A stretch of DNA of 32,969 bases from Leptospira idonii (GTDB taxonomy: Bacteria; Spirochaetota; Leptospiria; Leptospirales; Leptospiraceae): NCBI RefSeq assembly GCF_004770995.1, contig NZ_RQHW01000007.1, positions 1-32,969 of the forward strand, read 5' to 3'. Shown piece after piece: positions 6,896-13,905 of this stretch; the stretch's first letter is position 1; every line of letters starts with the position of its first letter. Position numbers and translations under genes: made by a program. Below the pieces are notes generated by a model that had not been told where the DNA came from, did no database searches, and worked only from the letters and a program-made list of their open reading frames with translations.

Positions 6896-6959
6896 GCATT
6901 CCTCTTGATTGATTTTAAAATAAACCTGGGACAATCCCAGGGACCGCAGATATCGATTT

Positions 6960-7223
6960 TTATTTACGAGGATCCGGATAGATTCGATCCAAATAGATTC
7001 CATGTTCTTCAAACCAAAGGGCTACCTTAGGAGAATGGGAACGATTGTGGATGAACTTTCCTACCAAAGAGCGATCGACTGAGGACTCTTCCGCAATCGA
7101 ATCTGGGCTATGTCCCAAACTGGCTAGAACTCTCAGTATCTTTTTCGAATCGTCCGGAAAAGGCCGAAGAGGAGACAAAATCATGATTTCATGAATTTTG
7201 GATTGTGTCTCTTGTGTGATCAT
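6960..7223 (-). CDS. Small helix-turn-helix regulator, paralogue of 8668-9045
   Basis: An 87-residue protein. Its core (LRPFPDDSKKILRVLASLG, then DSIAEESSVDRSLVGKFIH, then SHSPKVALWFEEHGIYLDR) aligns closely with the product of 8668-9045, showing that the two genes are paralogues. The middle part reads as a helix-turn-helix: an A-E-E-S-x-V-D-x-S-x-V-G-K-F pattern in which the second helix would contact DNA. It is the first leftward gene from the divergent control region 7224-7326 and faces the Cro/CI-type repressor across it, the arrangement of a lysogeny switch. I infer a Cro-like role. The start at 7223 has a weak AAGG site eight bases upstream. Confidence 0.65.
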   Translation of the reverse strand: MITQETQSKIHEIMILSPLRPFPDDSKKILRVLASLGHSPDSIAEESSVDRSLVGKFIHNRSHSPKVALWFEEHGIYLDRIYPDPRK

Positions 7224-7272
7224 TATCTTTACCTTATCTCTCTAATGAGAGGAATATCTAAAGGAGCCTATA

Positions 7273-7312
7273 CGTAACTTATGTTTAGTAAACAAAAATT
7301 TTATCCGTTACG
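7273..7312. promoter_or_regulatory. Palindromic operators in the divergent repressor region
   Basis: The 103-base gap between the leftward regulator (start 7223) and the rightward repressor (start 7327) holds a perfect 13-base palindrome, TGTTTAGTAAACA (7282-7294). Around it lie inverted half-sites CGTAAC (7273-7278) and GTTACG (7307-7312). Such dyads between divergent regulators are typical operator sites for Cro/CI-type repressors. The binding proteins are inferred to be the two flanking gene products. Confidence 0.6.
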
Positions 7313-7326
7313 GATTTTTTTCTGAT

Positions 7327-7710
7327 ATGGCTCCCGTAGATAGAATCGGAGAAATTTTTTCTCATTTAAAAAACGAGGGTTGGACGCAAGCGCAAGTTGC
7401 TCAGGAAATCGGGAAGAGCCAACAAACAATCAGCCGTTATATTTCGGGAGAAATAACAATTACTGAATCGATTGCCATCTTATTGGAAGAAAAATTCGGC
7501 TATAGAAAGGAATGGATTTTATCCGGCGAACTTCCTAAAAAGAAAGATAAAAACTCGATCCTGAAAGAAGTGTCTCGAATCTCTTGGAACGGAAGAAGTC
7601 TGGAAAAAATTCCAGAGATCCGAGATATGCTGCCTAAAATCTTAAAATTAAAAAAAGAAGATTATCATTCTTTATTGAAATTGATAAAACAATTTTTGAA
7701 AGAAAAATAA
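7327..7710 (+). CDS. Cro/CI-family (Xre-type) transcriptional repressor
   Basis: A 127-residue protein. Residues about 5-60 form a standard Xre helix-turn-helix: RIGEIFSHLKNEGWTQAQVA, then EIGKSQQTISRYISGEITI, with the conserved Q-x-x-V/A, S-x-x-T-I-S-R-Y pattern of the recognition helix. The ending of the domain (LLEEKFGYRKEWILSGE) is common to phage repressors. The C-terminal 60 residues are charged helices, without a LexA-type peptidase domain, so any induction must work by another route. It is the only plus-strand gene within the leftward early cluster and stands divergent from a small HTH gene with dyad operators between, so it is the likely repressor of the lytic or tail programme. It converges on the next leftward gene with only three bases between. 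Confidence 0.82.
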   Translation: MAPVDRIGEIFSHLKNEGWTQAQVAQEIGKSQQTISRYISGEITITESIAILLEEKFGYRKEWILSGELPKKKDKNSILKEVSRISWNGRSLEKIPEIRDMLPKILKLKKEDYHSLLKLIKQFLKEK

Positions 7711-7713
7711 TCT

Positions 7714-7965
7714 TTATCCTTCGACAAGCCCCTTCTCTCCACAATGCCTTTCCTTTGTAAGGTGGATTTCTTCGAGCAGATTTCCTATATTTTTTCTGAT
7801 CAGGGAATCTTCTCTTTTAAATTGATCCTCCATGATGACTCGATTCACCTGCTGAATGGTGCGCACACTCACTTTGTATTTGGATTCCAAGGCTCTAAAA
7901 TTCATCCCTGAATAATAGTCCTGAATGATCTCACCCCAATTTAATTTATGAACTACTTTATTCAT
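7714..7965 (-). CDS. Small helix-turn-helix protein
   Basis: An 83-residue protein with a clear ribosome site (GAAGGGAT before ATG). Residues about 10-45 (EIIQDYYSGMNFRALESKYK, then VSVRTIQQVNRVI) have the pattern of a resolvase/transposase-like or sigma-like helix-turn-helix: a tyrosine-rich first helix, F-R-A-L-E-x-K-Y-x-V-S at the turn, R-T-I-Q-Q as recognition helix. The rest is charged and helical. It is too short to be a full recombinase and is better seen as a small phage DNA-binding protein. It lies in the leftward early cluster, 32 bases after the 231-residue gene. Confidence 0.6.
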   Translation of the reverse strand: MNKVVHKLNWGEIIQDYYSGMNFRALESKYKVSVRTIQQVNRVIMEDQFKREDSLIRKNIGNLLEEIHLTKERHCGEKGLVEG

Positions 7966-7997
7966 ATCCCTTCCTCACAGTCACGAACAGTCGTCTA

Positions 7998-8693
7998 TTA
8001 TTTGTTTTGCGGATTTTTGTCGGGAACTTTCTGATTCATTTTCCCTTCAGGAACTTCGATTAAATCCATATCATCCAGATCTTGGTTGAACATATCGGAT
8101 ACCGCCAAAGAAACCAGAACTGCCGCCACCAATGCCCTTTTCTGAGCGATCTTCAAAACAGTATTCCAAGTGTCCGCTAAATCGGAATTTTCGATCTTTC
8201 CGCCGGTGTAACGAACCCAATGCCACTCCCCTCCGATATTTCTCATACCGAAACCTTTCCTGCGATATTCCGCTTTTTTCTCTTTCGAATCTTGTGGGAT
8301 GGGTTCGCCAGTGAGCTCGAAAGTGCTTCCTCTGTATCTGTGTCTGGATTCCATTGTGGAACATGATCCACTAACGGATGCAAGTAGCTCTTCCGATTCC
8401 AAAGAATAAATGGAACAAGTAGAAAGAACTTCTCTATGACCGTTTCCCAAGTCTCGGATTTGATCCTGAATTTTCGGACAAAGTCTGAAAGTGAAACACA
8501 AGTTCTCAGCACCAGGTTTCAGCAATGTAGGTTTATTTGTTCCGGGGATATTTCCATAATGTTCCCCTTCCCGCAAAACTTCCTTCATGAGCTTTTGGAT
8601 GATCTGCCGATTCTTGGTGATCGTAAGAACTCTTTCTTCCGCAGAAAGCTGCATGAATGAATTGTGATTATTTTTTTCTTGGACTGCGATCAT
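7998..8693 (-). CDS. Conserved phage protein with K-P-x-L-L-K-P-G-A-E motif, possible DNA metabolism role
   Basis: A 231-residue protein. It carries the pattern GNIPGTNKPTLLKPGAENLC near residue 50 and, near residue 185, NTVLKIAQKRALVAAVLVSL followed by an F-x-Q-D-L-D end. These two blocks mark a family common in phages and bacterial mobile elements whose members are usually listed as hypothetical and often lie next to recombination or replication genes. The middle includes SGSCSTMESRHRYRG, also typical. I cannot name a reaction; single-strand DNA handling is a guess from neighbours in other phages. The start at 8693 has AGAGG six bases upstream and overlaps the preceding gene by 26 bases. 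Confidence 0.65.
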   Translation of the reverse strand: MIAVQEKNNHNSFMQLSAEERVLTITKNRQIIQKLMKEVLREGEHYGNIPGTNKPTLLKPGAENLCFTFRLCPKIQDQIRDLGNGHREVLSTCSIYSLESEELLASVSGSCSTMESRHRYRGSTFELTGEPIPQDSKEKKAEYRRKGFGMRNIGGEWHWVRYTGGKIENSDLADTWNTVLKIAQKRALVAAVLVSLAVSDMFNQDLDDMDLIEVPEGKMNQKVPDKNPQNK

Positions 8694-9045
8694 ACGTTTG
8701 CCTCTGATTCATTTGTTTTCTAAAAATTGCCAATTTATATTCGGGTAGATCCACAGTGATTCGTTCCAAAATCGTTTTCGCGGACCTATTCGGATCGGGA
8801 TACTCTCGATCCAAATAAATCCCTTTTCTTTCAAACCAAAGAGCCACCTTGGGAGAATGGGATTTTCTATGAATGAATTTGCCTACGATGGAAGAATCAA
8901 CCCTAGCTTCCGAAGCGATTGAATCCAGGCTGTAGCCGAATGTCCGTAAGATTCTGAAGATTTTTTCAGGCTCATCCGGAAAAGGACGAATCGGTGCCAT
9001 GGTAAATATTTCATCGTATTGCGGTTTAATTTCAGTAGCTAACAT
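8668..9045 (-). CDS. Helix-turn-helix regulator, longer paralogue of 6960-7223
   Basis: A 125-residue protein when started at 9045 (MLATEIKPQYDEIF); the frame is open up to 9192 but that part overlaps another small gene. The first 85 residues align with the 6960-7223 product (IRPFPDEPEKIFRILRTFG, DSIASEARVDSSIVGKFIH, SHSPKVALWFERKGIYLDR), and a basic tail of about 40 residues follows (RKQMNQRQTYDRSPRKK). A GGGGAG site lies upstream at a somewhat long spacing, inside the end of the 51-residue gene, so translation may be coupled. I infer a transcription regulator. Two diverged copies in one small element suggest that they act at different operators or antagonise each other. Confidence 0.62.
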   Translation of the reverse strand: MLATEIKPQYDEIFTMAPIRPFPDEPEKIFRILRTFGYSLDSIASEARVDSSIVGKFIHRKSHSPKVALWFERKGIYLDREYPDPNRSAKTILERITVDLPEYKLAIFRKQMNQRQTYDRSPRKK

Positions 9046-9053
9046 CGAATCGA

Positions 9054-9209
9054 TCACTCCCCTACTTCTTGAAAATGTTTCACTATCTTGTCGGAATAAT
9101 GAGTCAGTGATTTTTCCGGATGAGTTCCGTAAAGAACCGTCTCTTCCATCAAAGCGAGTAAAACGGATTCCACCCACTCCCTTTCTTTCCACTGCTCATT
9201 TGTTAACAT
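9054..9209 (-). CDS. Small protein of 51 residues, first gene of the leftward early cluster
   Basis: Begins MLTNEQWKEREWVESVLLAL and ends with VKHFQEVGE. It reads as a helical soluble protein with sensible composition, while the overlapping frame on the same strand is rich in Arg, Ser and Gly and looks non-coding in this part. The stop lies eight bases before the start of the next regulator gene. There is no clear ribosome site before ATG, so the start is uncertain. No family recognised. Confidence 0.45.
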   Translation of the reverse strand: MLTNEQWKEREWVESVLLALMEETVLYGTHPEKSLTHYSDKIVKHFQEVGE

Positions 9210-9594
9210 AACAAATACATAGTCCCACAGGGGTAGGACAAAATACTATACAAAAATTAAGTAATATGTGACATAAGTAAAATTCCCCTGTTTTTTTATT
9301 AAAATGAGGTTTAAACATTCCGAATGCGATTCGGACAATTCGTTTTGTACAATGTTCTGAAATTAGTTCTTATAAGTGACGGAAGAACCCATGTCTTTTT
9401 CAAACACAGACAAGGAAACAACTATGGTTTTTTCCGAAACAGTCTCGGACTTAAAAAGAGCATTTTCTATTTTCGAGGCGGAAAATGCCGGAGGATTTTC
9501 AGTTACACGAAATTTTATTTCCTTTTCGCCCATTTTTTTGAATTTTTTAAAACAAGATTGGCAACAAAGAAAAGGATTTCCAACCTACCTATAT
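9210..9594. promoter_or_regulatory. Divergent control region before parA with 15-base palindrome
   Basis: This AT-rich stretch separates the leftward early cluster from the rightward replicon genes. It contains a perfect palindrome CCGAATGCGATTCGG (9320-9334), a candidate parS or operator, and an inverted pair ACAGGGG (9227-9233) / CCCCTGT (9285-9291). From 9424 an in-frame ATG with a good AAGGA site could extend ParA by 57 residues. Promoters must lie here for both directions, but I see no element close enough to consensus to mark. Confidence 0.5.
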
Positions 9595-10320
9595 ATGAAA
9601 ATCTTCACGATTGCTTCTCTCAAAGGCGGTGTTGGAAAAACGACTCTGACTGTTTTTTTAGCGCAAGCTCTCCAATCGATTTCTCCCAAATCGAAGATCT
9701 TACTTATAGATCTGGATCATAACAATAATCTCACCGATTATTTTTTGAGAGAAGAAGATGTTCATACGATTGAAAGTCATTCCGTTGCAAAAGCCTTTCA
9801 AGGAATCTCTCCTCTTTCAGAACTTCCTATTCGTTCCGAAAAATTCAATTTAGACTGCATACCCACGACTCCGAAATTATCGAAAGTTTCTCTTTCCGTT
9901 GCTTGGGATGCGGGGCTTCAATCTCGATTTAGAAAACAAATTCGATCTTTATCTTACGACTACATTCTAATCGATACTCCTCCGGCACTTTGTTTGGAAT
10001 TGAATATTGGTATCTTTGCTGCGGATCTGGTGCTAACGCCGATCGGTTTTTCCAGATGGAACATTCAAGGTTACGAAGAGATCAAAGAAGTTTTTGAACT
10101 CGCAAATGAAACTTTGGATAAAAAAGAAAAAATAAAACTTCTTCCTATAAGAACCATGGTATCCGAAAAAAAAGCTGATGCAATGGACGATATCGGAATC
10201 CATTTCGCAAAAACATTCATTCCTAAATCCGATTCCATCGCAGGTGCAGTCGATCTAGGAAAACCTCTTTCTGAAAAAAATGCACAAATATTTGAAACCT
10301 TAGCTAAGGAGATTCGATAG
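9595..10320 (+). CDS. parA: ParA-family partition ATPase
   Basis: A 241-residue ATPase with all ParA/MinD motifs: deviant Walker A KGGVGKTT (residues 10-17), the A' region LIDLDHNN, and Walker B YILIDTPP. ParA proteins form ATP-dependent patterns on the nucleoid that move plasmid copies apart before division. I start it at 9595 (MKIFTIASLKGG) because the family normally begins just before Walker A. The ATG at 9424 has a better ribosome site and would add 57 residues, which could be a regulatory extension. The next gene starts immediately after the stop and is the likely partner. Together with the initiator gene at 11354 it makes a replicon and partition block, similar in content to what lets Leptospira phage LE1 replicate as a plasmid. 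Confidence 0.9.
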   Translation: MKIFTIASLKGGVGKTTLTVFLAQALQSISPKSKILLIDLDHNNNLTDYFLREEDVHTIESHSVAKAFQGISPLSELPIRSEKFNLDCIPTTPKLSKVSLSVAWDAGLQSRFRKQIRSLSYDYILIDTPPALCLELNIGIFAADLVLTPIGFSRWNIQGYEEIKEVFELANETLDKKEKIKLLPIRTMVSEKKADAMDDIGIHFAKTFIPKSDSIAGAVDLGKPLSEKNAQIFETLAKEIR

Positions 10321-10851
10321 ATGGGAAACAGATTAAGTTCTCTTACCGGGTCCAGACCGGGAGCTTCCAAAGTAGAGAAAGACAATTCTCTTTCCGTAGA
10401 TAGAAGTGCACTTCGAATTATAGAGCTCCACGATTCAGTGATCGGAGGAATGAGAAACGTCCTCCAAAACAGCATTCTGATAGGAGAAGAACTTTCTAAA
10501 AAGAAACAAGAACTCGGTCACGGGAATTGGATTCCTTGGATAGAAGGCAATCTGCCGTTTTCAGAAAGATCCGCACGAAATTACATCCGATTGTTTGAAA
10601 ATAAAGAAGTTTTAAATCGGCAACCGATTGCCGATTTGAAATCGGCGATTAAATTCCTTTCAGATTCATCCGGAGACGAAAAAGAAATCAATCCTTCAAA
10701 AAATCCGACCGCTTTGTATAAAGAATTCAGAGAAGGCAAAAGCCTGACCAAAAACGAGCGTTTATTATTACGAGAATGGTTGAATGATAAAGCGGAATCA
10801 CTCAAAAGCAAAGCAAGTGAACTGGAAAAAGAAGCCAAGAAGCTTAAATAA
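10321..10851 (+). CDS. DUF3102-type protein, ParA partner candidate
   Basis: A 176-residue protein whose ATG follows the parA stop codon directly; GGAG nine bases upstream. Residues about 50-92 (SILIGEELSKKKQELGHGNW ... SERSARNYIRLFE) match the DUF3102 pattern: an I-G-E-x-L helix, H-G-x-W and a following helix with S-x-R-S-A-R-N-Y. This fold is often found in phage and plasmid proteins near ParA and is thought to be a DNA-binding helix-turn-helix-like module. The last 40 residues are a lysine-rich coiled coil (KSKASELEKEAKKLK). There is no canonical ParB N-terminal domain, so if it is the centromere-binding protein it is of an atypical kind. The palindrome at 9320-9334 is a possible target. 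Confidence 0.72.
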   Translation: MGNRLSSLTGSRPGASKVEKDNSLSVDRSALRIIELHDSVIGGMRNVLQNSILIGEELSKKKQELGHGNWIPWIEGNLPFSERSARNYIRLFENKEVLNRQPIADLKSAIKFLSDSSGDEKEINPSKNPTALYKEFREGKSLTKNERLLLREWLNDKAESLKSKASELEKEAKKLK

Positions 10852-11079
10852 TCTTCTCGTACATTTGCCGAAATACAGTCACGGGCAAATACCATAAATG
10901 CCCGAAAAAAATTATTCCGGAAAAGAAAAAAAGTTGTACTCAAAACGAAAGGGTTTCATAATGTTTATTAATCCATTGTCTGGATCGTTTCAGCAAAGCC
11001 TGGGTTGGGTGTGGAAGCCCTCCCAGAGCAACCTCCTTTAGCTCAAGTCCAAATAACAAAATTATGTCTCTTTTTCTTC

Positions 11080-11107
11080 TTGACAGAAGATCCACCTTCG
11101 TTATTCT
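11080..11107 (+). promoter_or_regulatory. Promoter of the initiator gene
   Basis: TTGACA (11080-11085), 16-base spacer, TATTCT (11102-11107). The -35 is consensus and the -10 matches four of six. It would give a transcript starting near 11114 with a leader of about 240 bases before the ATG at 11354, long enough to contain the stem-loops listed for this region. Confidence 0.5.
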
Positions 11108-11202
11108 TTGTATCGTTCGGATAGACATGCCCGGACCGGCGCTTCCACATTGCCGTTATCGAAACGATCTGGAATCTAAATTGTTCCAGTAGAAACACAA
11201 CT

Positions 11203-11224
11203 AGAAGTTCGGAAGAACTTTTTA
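11203..11224 (+). terminator. Terminator-like stem-loop in the initiator leader (attenuator candidate)
   Basis: AAGTTC-GGAA-GAACTT (11205-11220) is a perfect six-base stem with a GNRA-type loop, extended by one G-U and one A-U pair and followed by a run of T. It lies about 90 bases after the predicted transcription start and 130 bases before the gene, so it could end transcription early. Such attenuators control copy number in several plasmids. The stem is weak in GC, so efficiency is uncertain. Confidence 0.42.
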
Positions 11225-11353
11225 TATCTCTCTTTTCTTTGGCCGAAGGCTTATTTTCACACTAAGCTTTTACAGAGAGTAGGGGAGTGGCTAAAATTTT
11301 AGATTGTATGCTCTGGCCAGAGGCATGTCCGGACAATCTGCAAAGGAACAAAA

Positions 11354-11911
11354 ATGAGAACCGGAATTTGGATCCCTCTATGGATTGAAAATTTAAAACT
11401 AACAAACAGCCAGAAAAAACTTTTAGCTGAGATCGTCTCCCTTCATCAAAGAGGAAAATGTTTTGCTTCGAATCAATATTTCTCAGAAGTGCTCGGACTA
11501 AAGCCGGATACCATTTCCGGAATGATTTCATTTTTGAAAAAGAAAGGATTCATTCGACAAACAGGCTTTGACGGAAGAAAAAGATATCTCGAACCAGCAT
11601 CGGATTCCAGTCCGACTCAAAAACAAATGCAACAGACTGAAATGAGACCCTCTATCCCGAAAAAATCGGAGCCAGCATCGGATTTCAATAGGTCTCCTTT
11701 TAATAGTACATTAGAGACTATATACAAGAGTACATCTGAGCTTAATCTTTTTGAAGATAAAATCAAAAGTTTCTCTCAAGAGACCAAACAAAAATTACTC
11801 CAACTGTTTGAGAGTAGGGGAGCGGATAGTCGGATCTTCGAATCCGATGATCGAATTTTCAAAATTTGGACCCGGATTATGCTGAGCAGTGGTATGTATT
11901 GCAAGACTTAA
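11354..11911 (+). CDS. Winged-helix replication initiator (Rep-like)
   Basis: A 185-residue protein with AAAGGA six bases before ATG. Residues about 10-75 match the helix-turn-helix type found in phage and plasmid replication proteins (HTH_36-like): an opening WIPLWIENLKLTNSQKKLLA, then GKCFASNQYFSEVLGLKPDT, then ISFLKKKGFIRQ and a basic wing. The remainder is polar and ends in a helical segment resembling the C-terminal part of helicase-loader proteins. Position downstream of parA and next to a repeat-rich region supports the initiator role. No polymerase, primase or relaxase is present, so the element must rely on host replication enzymes. The family is assigned by pattern; initiator function is inferred. 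Confidence 0.68.
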   Translation: MRTGIWIPLWIENLKLTNSQKKLLAEIVSLHQRGKCFASNQYFSEVLGLKPDTISGMISFLKKKGFIRQTGFDGRKRYLEPASDSSPTQKQMQQTEMRPSIPKKSEPASDFNRSPFNSTLETIYKSTSELNLFEDKIKSFSQETKQKLLQLFESRGADSRIFESDDRIFKIWTRIMLSSGMYCKT

Positions 11912-11922
11912 AAATGCTAAAT

Positions 11923-11962
11923 TTTACTTGCGTGTCTCCGAAAAGTATATTTTATTATACTT
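11923..11962 (+). promoter_or_regulatory. abiE promoter overlapped by a perfect inverted repeat
   Basis: TTTACT (11923-11928), 17-base spacer, TATATT (11946-11951) form a good promoter. An inverted repeat AAGTATA-N6-TATACTT (11943-11962) covers the -10 element. AbiEi antitoxins are known to repress their own promoters by binding inverted repeats, so this dyad is the likely operator. The ribosome site GGAGGAGAG follows just before the AbiEi start. Confidence 0.68.
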
Positions 11963-11974
11963 ACTGGAGGAGAG

Positions 11975-12568
11975 ATGTATAAAAACCATAGTTTGATGCT
12001 TCAGGATCTCGCTGCTTATTCTTCGCCGAAAGCGAAACTAAGTAAAATGATCCGAGCTAAGGAAGTTTTACATGTGAAGAGAGGAATCTTTCTTGATCCG
12101 GAAGATCATACATATTCTCTCTACAGTCTCGCTTCCGTAATTTATGGTCCTTCTTATATTTCTTTTGAATCTGCGCTTACGCATTACGGAATGATTCCGG
12201 AACGGGTTTATTCGATCACATCCGCAACGTATAATAAAAATAAGAATAAAACCTTTCACACTCCTATCGGAGATTTTTATTACTATTATCTTCCTAAAGA
12301 GGTTTATCCTTTTGGAATTTTGAGAAAAGAGGAATCGGGACAGGGGTATTTGATCGCTACGCCGGAAAAAGCCTTATTGGATTTGATTTATAAAACGAAT
12401 GATTTGAATCATCCTGAAGAACTGTCTTCTTTTCTTTTGGAAGATAAAAGAATTCCCGAAGAAAAACTATTCGGCTTGGATGTGAGTTTGATTTTATTTT
12501 TAGCCCCGTTTTATAAGAAAAAACAATGTCTGCTTCTGGAAAAGGTAGTAGGGGGGAATCATGGATAG
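11975..12568 (+). CDS. abiEi: AbiEi-family antitoxin / transcriptional regulator
   Basis: A 197-residue protein with the AbiEi pattern: an N-terminal winged helix ending in a basic strand (KEVLHVKRGIFLDP), then YISFESALTHYGMIPERVYS, a T-P-I-G-D-F-Y-Y-Y strand, and the block ATPEKALLDLIYK. In type IV toxin-antitoxin systems AbiEi represses its operon and counters the AbiEii nucleotidyltransferase without binding it. The gene has a strong ribosome site and overlaps the toxin start by eight bases, so both are translated together. Its promoter carries a fitting dyad. It probably stabilises the plasmid; family members also abort phage infection. Confidence 0.87.
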   Translation: MYKNHSLMLQDLAAYSSPKAKLSKMIRAKEVLHVKRGIFLDPEDHTYSLYSLASVIYGPSYISFESALTHYGMIPERVYSITSATYNKNKNKTFHTPIGDFYYYYLPKEVYPFGILRKEESGQGYLIATPEKALLDLIYKTNDLNHPEELSSFLLEDKRIPEEKLFGLDVSLILFLAPFYKKKQCLLLEKVVGGNHG

Positions 12569-13433
12569 CGCTATTGAAAGTATGCTGCAAAGATATTCCT
12601 GTAAGACGGTGGATGATTATAAAAATGCTCTGAAAGAGATTACTCAAGAAATTGCATTATTGGGTTTATACAGAGGGGGGTTCTTTCATCATGCTGCATT
12701 TTATGGAGGAACAGCTTTGCGGATCTTCTATCAATTGGATCGTTTTTCAGAAGACTTAGATTTCAGCCTTGTCAAAAAAAATAAAAACTTCCGACTGCAA
12801 GACTACATTCGTTCCTTAGAGGATGAACTCGGATCTTACGGATTGGAAATGTCTGTTGAGGAGAAAAATAAGAAAAACGAAAGCCAAATTAAGTCTGCTT
12901 TTATCAAAGGCGGAACGGAAATTCATCTGCTTAAAATCAATGCGATTCGTTCCTTAAATTTAGGAATCAATGCAAACGAACAAATTCGTATCAAATTGGA
13001 AATAGACGTAGATCCTCCCAAAAAAGCCGAATATGAAACGAAGTATCTTTTGGAACCGATCCCTTTTCCCGTTCCTTTGTTTTCGAAGCCTTCTTTATTT
13101 GCGGGAAAAATCCATGCAGTGCTTTGTAGGGATTGGAAAACCAGAGTGAAAGGAAGGGACTTTTACGATTATGTTTGGTATTTGACTCAAAGGACTCCCG
13201 TTCATTTGGAACATTTGAAAGCAAGGATGATACAATCGGGTCATTTAGGCGCCAAAGAGAAGTTAACTTTAGAGTCGTTAAAGGGCTTATTGAGGGAAAG
13301 ATTCAGATCCGTTTCTTTCGAACAGGCAAAAAAAGACGTTCTTCCTTTTATCAAAAACCCTGCGGTACTTGCTCACTGGTCTTCTGACTTTTTCATTAAG
13401 ATCACTGACGATTACTTAAAAGAAGGAGAGTAG
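12561..13433 (+). CDS. abiEii: AbiEii-family nucleotidyltransferase toxin
   Basis: A 290-residue protein with the nucleotidyltransferase motif YGGTALRIFYQLDRFSEDLD: G-G-T and the metal-binding D-x-D (Asp65, Asp67). Later comes KIHAVLCRDWKTRVKGRDFY followed by DYVWY, a conserved block of the AbiEii group. Known AbiEii/MenT-type enzymes transfer nucleotides to target RNA such as tRNA acceptor ends and stop growth. Length and motif order are normal and nothing is truncated, so I expect an active toxin. It is the second gene of the AbiE operon, overlapping AbiEi by eight bases. No terminator is evident after the stop. Confidence 0.88.
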   Translation: MDSAIESMLQRYSCKTVDDYKNALKEITQEIALLGLYRGGFFHHAAFYGGTALRIFYQLDRFSEDLDFSLVKKNKNFRLQDYIRSLEDELGSYGLEMSVEEKNKKNESQIKSAFIKGGTEIHLLKINAIRSLNLGINANEQIRIKLEIDVDPPKKAEYETKYLLEPIPFPVPLFSKPSLFAGKIHAVLCRDWKTRVKGRDFYDYVWYLTQRTPVHLEHLKARMIQSGHLGAKEKLTLESLKGLLRERFRSVSFEQAKKDVLPFIKNPAVLAHWSSDFFIKITDDYLKEGE

Positions 13434-13905
13434 TTACAGTCTATGGTTCTTTGTAAAACATGTATTGAGACAGAAGTGTAAAGGATGTATGAGTGTGCCA
13501 CCTAATTATAATTATGCGACATAATCCTGATTATGGGAAGTAACAGACTGCATCACGTAATAATCTACTCCAAACACTGATCGTTGCATTCCATATAAAT
13601 CTAATCATCAAACACAAGCGGAGCTTCCCAGCGCTAGCGATCGAAGCGGAAATAAAACGAAACGTATTTCACGCTCTCGGTCGCGAAACCTCCTGTTTCG
13701 ACTCCGGAGCTTCGGCATCCTTGCTTTCGCCACCATGAGAGATACGTTTCGGTCCTTAAGAAAAACTGTTTCGTTTATTGCAGCGGAGAGCGCGGTCGCA
13801 GGTCTAGAACGGAATTCTTAGATTTCGAAAGGATGCGAAGCGCCCTTATTTTTATAAGCGAAAATTTACTTGAGCCTTAAGGGTAAATCTTGATTTTATT
13901 CCTTC
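13434..13905. repeat. Non-coding repeat-rich region with nested inverted repeats
   Basis: About 470 bases without a credible gene. The centre (about 13620-13800) is richer in GC than its surroundings and contains inverted arms CGAAACGTAT (13658-13667) / ATACGTTTCG (13742-13751), a hairpin CGAAAC-N5-GTTTCG (13684-13700) between them, and outer imperfect arms near 13650 and 13770 built on the same GTTTCG/CGAAAC word. It may be a centromere-like site, an origin element or a relic of a chromosomal repeat. I cannot choose between these. Confidence 0.45.

Larger units (their letters stand above)
10852..11353 (+). other. Non-coding region before the initiator gene; candidate replication origin and leader
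   Basis: About 500 bases with no gene I can support. It holds a hairpin CGGGCA...TGCCCG (10882-10904), a promoter-like pair before the initiator gene, inverted repeats CTGGAA/TTCCAG (11169-11189), a stem-loop at 11205-11220, a 12-base palindrome CTCTGGCCAGAG (11311-11322) and two copies of the motif CATGYCCGGAC (11126-11136 and 11324-11334), one each side of the leader. Dense short repeats beside an initiator gene are typical of plasmid origins. A 62-residue minus-strand frame inside (10940-11128) has no ribosome site and I leave it out. Confidence 0.5.

Noticed and set aside
10882..10904. CGGGCA...TGCCCG hairpin after the DUF3102 gene as a terminator
   Set aside because: The stem is followed by A, not T, on the coding strand, and the loop is long; it is listed only as a repeat in the region.
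10940..11128. A 62-residue minus-strand reading frame between the DUF3102 gene and the initiator gene
   Set aside because: No ribosome site, no recognisable pattern, and it lies in a region with promoter and repeat elements of the opposite strand.
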